Source: Platanthera guangdongensis
Taxonomy: Eukaryota > Streptophyta > Magnoliopsida > Asparagales > Orchidaceae
Assembly: GCA_039583875.1 (NCBI GenBank)
Contig: CM077162.1
Location: forward strand, 56,261,675-56,325,674
Length of the DNA: 64,000 nucleotides
Direction of reading: 5' to 3'
Shown here: in pieces, positions 58,930 to 64,000 of the stretch
How positions within the stretch are numbered: position 1 is the stretch's first letter
How the letters are laid out: each line of letters starts with the position of its first letter
Notes under the pieces: model-generated
What the model was told of the DNA's origin: nothing
The model's database searches: none
Seen by the model: the letters and a program-made list of their open reading frames with translations, nothing else
Translations under genes and position numbers: made by a program

Positions 58930-59945
58930 TCAACCACCGAGTGAGCCTACAGCCCTGCCAGCTAGATGGGAGCCTGGTCAGCGGGTCTGCTCGGGGTCTC
59001 CTTTCCAAAACACCACCAACCACCGAGTGAGCCTACAGCCCTGCCAGCTAGATGGGAGCCTGGTCAGCGGGTTTGCTCGGGGTCTCCTCTCCAAAACTCC
59101 ACCAACCACCGAGTGAGCCTACAGCCCTGCCAGCTAGATGGGAGCCTGGTCAGCGGGTCTGCTCGGGGTCTCCTCTCCAAAACACCGCCAACCACCGAGT
59201 GAGCCTACAGCCCTGCCAGCTAGATGGGAGCCTGGTCAGCGGGTCTGCTCGGGGTCTCCTCTCCAAAACACCGCCAACCACCGAGTGAGCCTACAGCCCT
59301 GCCAGCTAGATGGGAGCCTGGTCAGCGGGTCTGCTCGGGGTCTCCTCTCCAAAACTCCACCAACCACCGAGTGAGCCTACAGCCCTGCCAGCTAGATGGG
59401 AGCCTGGTCAGCGGGTCTGCTCGGGGTCTCCTCTCCAAAACACCACCAACCACCGAGTGAGCCTACAGCCCTGCCAGCTAGATGGGAGCCTGGTCAGCGG
59501 GTCTGCTCGGGGTCTCCTCTCCTAAACACCACCAACCACCGAGTGAGCCTACAGCCCTGCCAGCTAGATGGGAGCCTGGTCAGCGGGTCTGCTCGGGGTC
59601 TCCTCTCCAAAACTCCACCAACCACCGAGTGAGCCTACAGCCCTGCCAGCTAGATGGGAGCCTGGTCAGCGGGTCTGCTCGGGGTCTCCTCTCCAAAACT
59701 CCACCAACCACCGAGTGAGCCTACAGCCCTGCCAGCTAGATGGGAGCTTGGTCAGCGGGTCTGCTCGGGGTCTCCTCTCCAAAACTCCACCAACCACCGA
59801 GTGAGCCTACGGCCCTGTCAGCTAGATGGGAGCCTGGTCAGCGGGTCTGCTCCGGGTCTCCTCTCCAAAACACCACCAACCACCGAGTGAGCCTACAGCC
59901 CTGCCAACTAGATGGGAGCCTGGTCAGCGGGTCTACTCGGGGTTG
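58930..59945. repeat. Tandem repeat, 86-bp unit, 12 copies
   Basis: ATGGGAGCCTGGTCAGCGGG recurs at 58966 and every 86 bases through 59912. Units differ mainly in one short segment (AAAACACCACCAACC, AAAACTCCACCAACC, AAAACACCGCCAACC). Because 86 is not a multiple of three, the overlapping 78-codon frames it creates are not a repeated protein. It lies between the end of integrase and antisense ORF 2. Confidence 0.97.
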
Positions 59946-60065
59946 TTTATACAAATCACCTCGCCCCTGGTGCCTCACAGGGGTCACCCACACTACCACC
60001 AAAAGAGCACATCGGGATGATAAGCATTTCCAAATAACAATAGAAAGATACTGTGAAGTAGAGTG

Positions 60066-61762
60066 CTACGGGTAAAATCTCTTCAAATCATCCCCACTCC
60101 GGGCTCGCTCGAGAGATACCCCGTCCACATTCTGGAGGTGGTACCCTCCTGACTTTAAGACTTCTTTTATTACAAAAGGACCCTCCCAATTTGGGTTAAG
60201 TTTTCCTACAGAGGCTCCTCTACCCGCCGCGTCAACCTTTTTTAGGACCAAATCTCCTTTCGCAAACTGTTTAAACCCTTACATGCTTGTCGAAGTACCT
60301 CGCCATCCGGCGCTTGACTTCCTCCTGCCGGACCACTGCTAAATCTCGGAGCTCCTCCACGAGATCCAACGAAAGTCTCTGCTCTTCTTCGTTCTCTGTC
60401 CTCCATCCTTCGGCTCCTTCCCTTGCAACCACTACTCTTGGCGATGCGACCTCGAACTCGACAGGTATGACGGCCTCTGAGCCGTGAGAGAGCTTAAACG
60501 GGGTTTCTCACCGTGGCTGTGTTTGGTGTGGTTCTTAAGGCCCACAGTACTGAAGGTAATTGCTCCACCCAGCTTCCTCTTAAATTCTCCACCTTTTTCT
60601 TCAACAGATTGACAATGACCTTATTGGCCGCTTCGACCTGTCCGTTACTCCGCGGATGATGAACAGAGGCAAAGCGGAGATCTATCCCCAAACGAATGCA
60701 GAAATCCACGAACTCCCTGCTTGCAAACTGGGGTCCATTATCCGTCACAATGGCTAGGGGCAACCCATGCCGGCAGACGATCTCCCCCCAAACGAAGTTC
60801 TTGACCACCTGCGAGGTTACCTTAGCCAATGCTTTCACCTCCAGCCACTTTGAAAAGTAATCCACCATGACTATCAGGAACTTCCTTTGGCCACTTGCTT
60901 GGGGAAAGGGGCCCACCAGATCTAGTCCCCATATAGCGAATGGCCAGGGAGCTGTGATGGTCCGCAACCTCTGGGCCGGGAGGAGCTGAAGAGGGGCGAA
61001 CTCCTGGCACTTTTGGCACTTTTTCGCAAATTCCTCCGCATCTCTCCTAAGGGTAGGCCAAAAGTACCCCTGCCTCAGCACCCTCCCCTCTAAAGTCCGG
61101 CTCCCCGAGTGACTTCCACATTCTCCGGAGTGGATCTCTTGCAGAACCCTAGGAGCCTCTTCCTCCGACACACACCTGGCCAGCAATCCTGTCAAGGTCT
61201 TGCGATATAAAACTCCCTCCTTCAATAGGTAGTATGCTGACTTGTATCTGGTGCGCTTCTTGTCGAGCTCCGTCGCGGGTAACTGTCCTGATGCCAAAAA
61301 AGTGATAAAGGGGTCCATCCACGACCTTTGTTGGCACACTTCCATAAGTTCTCCTTCCTTTATGGACGGTCTGAAGAGTTCCGTCACCGTTCCCCCGGCC
61401 CGAGGGCCGTGCTTGGCGAGTTGGTCGGCCTGGGTGCTCTCCTCTCTCGGGACGTGTTGAATTGAGAAACTTCGGAACTGCCCTATGATGTCCTTGACCT
61501 TTCCCAAATACAGCTGGAGGGCTGGCTCTCTTGCCTCGAACTCCCCTTTGATCTGACCTGCCACCACCATGGAGTCCGTCGAGGCCTCAATGTCTTGTAT
61601 GCCCAGCTCCCGGGCTAACCTCAGCCCTGCAATGACCGCCTCATATTCTGCCTGGTTGTTGGTGACTGCGAAATGAATCTTCAAGGCTTGCTCAATCTGG
61701 GTCCCCTCCGGACTGGTCAAGACCACTCCCCCCCCCAAAAGAGTTTCTTCCTGACGCTCCAT
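60066..61762 (-). pseudogene. pol: G pol: archaeal-type RNase H and integrase
   Basis: The frame 61762-60494 (422 codons) begins in the second RNase H. The first Asp, in KMLVDGAS, lies just upstream across a frame shift. NNQAEYEAVIAGLRLARELG and ASTDSMVVAGQIKGEF supply the next Glu and Asp. Integrase has the HHCC finger (IHSGECGSHSGSRTL, KKCQKCQEF). Its core carries WGLDLVGPFPQ, IVTDNGPQFASREFVDF and RSNGQVEAANKVIV with D, D and E. The core frame ends near 60494 (TATVRN, where relatives read TATGETPF), so an indel is likely. The C-terminal part reappears at 60251-60066 (GKLNPNWEGPFVIKEVLKSG). Only a few indels separate it from an intact gene. Confidence 0.88.
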
Positions 61763-63220
61763 CCACTAACATTTTCCAAGCTGCTCGAGGGGGCGTCTCC
61801 GCTTCTCGGACCTCGACCACATAGTCTGCCAAGAAATCGGCCACTGCCTGCGCCTTGATGGCGAGCCGTGGAACGAAGACGAGATCAAATTCACTGAGCT
61901 CTATTGACCATTTTGCCAGCCTCCCCGAATGCTCTACCCCGCTCAAGATGTTACGGAGGGGGTGGTCAGTCACCACTCGGATGGAGTGTGCCTGGAAATA
62001 CGGTCTGAGCTTTCGGGCCGAGACGATGAGGGCAAATGCTAACTTTTCCAGGATGGGGTACCCGAGTTCCGCCTTCTTCAGGACCCTGCTCACGTAATAA
62101 ATTGGGAATTGTTTCTTTCCTTCTTCACGCACAAGAACCGAGCTTACCGCCTCCATCCCTACCCCCAAATATAGGAACAGGTCTTCGGCTTCCCTTGGTC
62201 CCTGGAGTAAAGACGTCTGGGTAAGCTGCTGCTTTATGGCCTGAAAAGCCGTCTCGCACTCCGCGGTCCACTCGAAACCCTTACCCCCTCGCAGCGTTCG
62301 AAAGAAGGGCGAGCATCTCTCCCCCGCCCGGGAAAGGAACCTGCTCAGCCCGGCCAACTTTCCTGTGAGACGCTGGACTTCCTTCACATTCCGAGGGGAC
62401 TCCAGTTCTAGGATTGCTCTCACTTTTTCGGGGTTGGGCTCCACCCCAGATGGAGTGAGTAGGTGCCCCAGGAATCTTCCTCTGCTAGCGCCGAAAACGC
62501 ACTTCAGGGGGTTGATCCTCATTTTATACTCCCTCAGGGTTTTAAAGGTTTCCTCCAGATCTAGGACATGAGCCCCGAGGTCCTTGCTTTTGATCATCAA
62601 GTCGTCTACGTAACCCTCGAGGTTCCTTCCTCTCTGTTCTCGGAAAATTCGATCCATCATCCTTTGATAGGTTGCGCCCGCATTTTTCAAACCGAAGGGC
62701 ATCATATTAAAGCAGAAGCACCCATCCTCCGTGACGAAGGTGACGTCCTTAATGTCCGGAGGATGCATGCGTATTTGATGGTACCCAGAAAACGCGTCCA
62801 AGAAACTCATAAAAGGGAAACCGACGGCTGAGTCAACCAGCGCGTCGATTCGGGGCAGCGGATAACAATCCTTAGGGCATGCTTTATTTAAAAGAGAAAA
62901 ATCTATGCACATCCTCCACTTACCCTCCCCTTTTTGGACCATTACAACATTACTCACCCACCCCGGATACTTACAGGCGGACACAAACCCCGCCTTAAGT
63001 AATTTTTCCACTTCCTCTCTAATAGGTCCGGCCATCTTCGAGGCGATGGCCCTCTTCTTCTGTTGTATGGGGCGGGTGTTGGGGTCTAGATTGAGGCGGT
63101 GACAGGCGACGTCTGCATCGACCCCCGGCATGTCTGCGGCGCTCCACGCGAAGACGTCAATATTGTTTTGCACGCAGGTCCTGACCTTCTCCCGGTCCTC
63201 TGGTTTGAGCTCACCACTGA
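61692..63220 (-). CDS. pol: G pol: reverse transcriptase and first RNase H (open frame)
   Basis: Part of a 672-codon frame running down from 63710. It starts with KISGELKPEDREKVRTCVQN and NIDVFAWSAADMPGVD. RT shows VVMVQKGEGKWRMCIDFSLL, NKACPKDCYPLPRIDALVDS, FLDAFSGYHQIRMHPPD, MMPFGLKNAGATYQRMMDRI and the catalytic YVDD (LEGYVDDLMIKSK). Connection and RNase H follow (FEWTAECETAFQAIKQQLTQ, VVTDHPLRNILSGVEHSGRL). The frame leaves pol near 61735 at a 9-base G run (plus-strand CCCCCCCCC), just after LVDGAS of the second RNase H. A 1-base change there would rejoin it to the next entry. The RT type is the Tat lineage of Ty3/gypsy. Confidence 0.9.
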
Positions 63221-63960
63221 TTTTTATCATTTCTTCTCGGCCTTCCTTGGTGCATATTTCTACCTCTAGGACCTCCACTGCAGCTTTCAGCCTGGATGGC
63301 TCTTCCTCTCCTTCCTGCTCTGCCTGCATACCCTGCTGCTGGGCCTCGCTTCCTACGTTGGCCACCATTCTCCCTTCCCCCGGCTGCTCCGCCTCCCACT
63401 TGCTCGCGTCCTCCTTTTCTTGCCAGGAGGCTCTTCTCTTCTCTGGATGGGTCCCCTCCCCGGGTGATCCGCCCAACTCTTCCGTCTTCCTCTTCTCCTT
63501 CCTCCCTTCCTCTTCTTTTTGCCCCACTTCCCCTGCCGCTTCCGTCTCTCCTCCCTCCGCTCCAGCCATTCCTAGCTCCTCCCCCATACCCTTGTTCCTT
63601 GCCACTTCTCCCTCACCTCCAGCTCCTCCCCCTTCCCTTTCTTCTACCATCTCCGTCTCCCCGAACTCCTCTCCCGCCATTCCTGGCTCCCCCGCAATGC
63701 CTCCAACCACTACTACTTCTCCCTCTTCTCCAGCACCTTCCTCCTCCCTTTCTTATGTCATCCCCGTCTCCCCGAACTTCTCTCCCGCCATCGCTGGCTC
63801 CCCCGCAATGCCTCCAACCGATACTACTTCTCCCTCCCCTCCAGCACCTCCCTCTCCTCGCTCTTCTTTGCCTCCCTGCTCTTGTTGCAATCGCTCCATC
63901 CTCTTTTCCAACTCCTCTGCGTCCTCCTGCCAGGAGATTGTGTTTACTGCCGTCACGTAG
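63221..63960 (-). pseudogene. G: Gly/Glu-rich repeat region upstream of RT
   Basis: The minus-strand reading frame is low-complexity and acidic (EREGGGAGGEGEVARNKGMG, GEVGQKEEEGRKEKRKTEEL). About three degenerate 111-base (37-residue) units are seen at about 63520-63860, with the core GGIAGEPxMAGExFGETxM. A TAA interrupts two units near 63756. Upstream it opens with a charged helix (EDAEELEKRMERLQQEQGGK). I see no protease DTG/DSG motif here; gag and protease must lie to the right of the window. Confidence 0.65.
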
Positions 63961-64000
63961 CATTCCCTTGCTGCCTTCGGATCTCCTCGTACCCTGATTT

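Larger units (their letters stand above)
54022..64000 (-). mobile_element. G: Tat/Retand-type Ty3/gypsy retrotransposon, minus strand, 5' part outside window
   Basis: From right to left on the minus strand come a Gly/Glu-rich repeat region, RT, RNase H, a second archaeal-type RNase H, integrase, then a long 3' region with tandem repeats and two antisense genes, then the LTR. The second RNase H and antisense ORFs are recognised traits of the Tat lineage. G starts TGTTGGAACCGG inside LTR F; its other end and target duplication are not visible. The pol frame is close to intact. Confidence 0.9.

Noticed and set aside
58930..59945. CRISPR-like array
   Set aside because: Units are contiguous 86-bp repeats without unique spacers, inside a plant retrotransposon.
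58966..60075. A series of overlapping 78-codon open frames with the same protein sequence
   Set aside because: They arise from the 86-bp tandem repeat. Because 86 is not divisible by three, each frame crosses into the next and no single protein repeat is encoded.
1..64000. Integrated pararetrovirus or other plant virus
   Set aside because: No movement-protein or coat-protein features were seen; every pol found has LTRs, integrase and tRNA-Met primer sites of retrotransposons.

Overview
This window is plant nuclear DNA that consists, as far as I can read it, entirely of LTR retrotransposons inserted into one another. The pointers are Ty1/copia and Ty3/gypsy polyproteins with plant-lineage features, initiator-Met tRNA primer sites, 5-bp target duplications, intron-bearing antisense ORFs and CpG-decay stop codons. 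I see no host gene, no RNA gene and no bacterial feature. The sequence suits the repeat-rich heterochromatin of a large-genome seed plant; I cannot name the species.

Layout. (A1) 1-8492 is the decayed internal region of a SIRE/Maximus-type copia element on the + strand: gag, pol and an additional third ORF. Its 3' LTR is split into 8493-9411, 34363-34939 and 49394-49554. Inside the first gap lies a second copia element on the - strand (Copia-2, 9412-34362, TSD ATATA). One LTR of Copia-2 is split by a Ty3 chromovirus (B, 14724-34266, TSD AGAAT), and the integrase gene of B is split by a younger Ty3 chromovirus (C, 17965-27507, TSD CCATC/CCGTC). The second gap in the A1 LTR is a non-coding LTR-like insertion of about 5 kb (E, 34940-49393, TSD GACGG/GATGG). 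E is itself split by a third chromovirus (D, 35944-45431, TSD TCAGC).

Right of A1, 49555-49880 is a scrap of a Ty3 gag. Then come the 3' tail and the complete 1.68-kb LTR of a second SIRE copy (A2, 49881-52436). An LTR of the B/C/D kind in + orientation (F, 52440-54021) follows. F is cut by a Tat/Retand-type Ty3 element on the - strand (G, 54022 to beyond the window end). G has a dual RNase H, a near-complete pol, twelve copies of an 86-bp tandem repeat, a C29 run and two antisense genes with their own TATA boxes and introns.

The most unusual object is D. Its two 2306-bp LTRs are nearly identical but lie in opposite orientation, so both outer ends are U5 ends. The primer-binding site is missing, yet a perfect 5-bp target duplication flanks the whole unit. 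This looks like an integrated aberrant reverse-transcription product. The Ty3 LTRs (B, C, D, F) are also packed with ACACGGCCGTGT-type and CTCGACGA-type dyads, a motif vocabulary partly shared with the unrelated SIRE LTRs.
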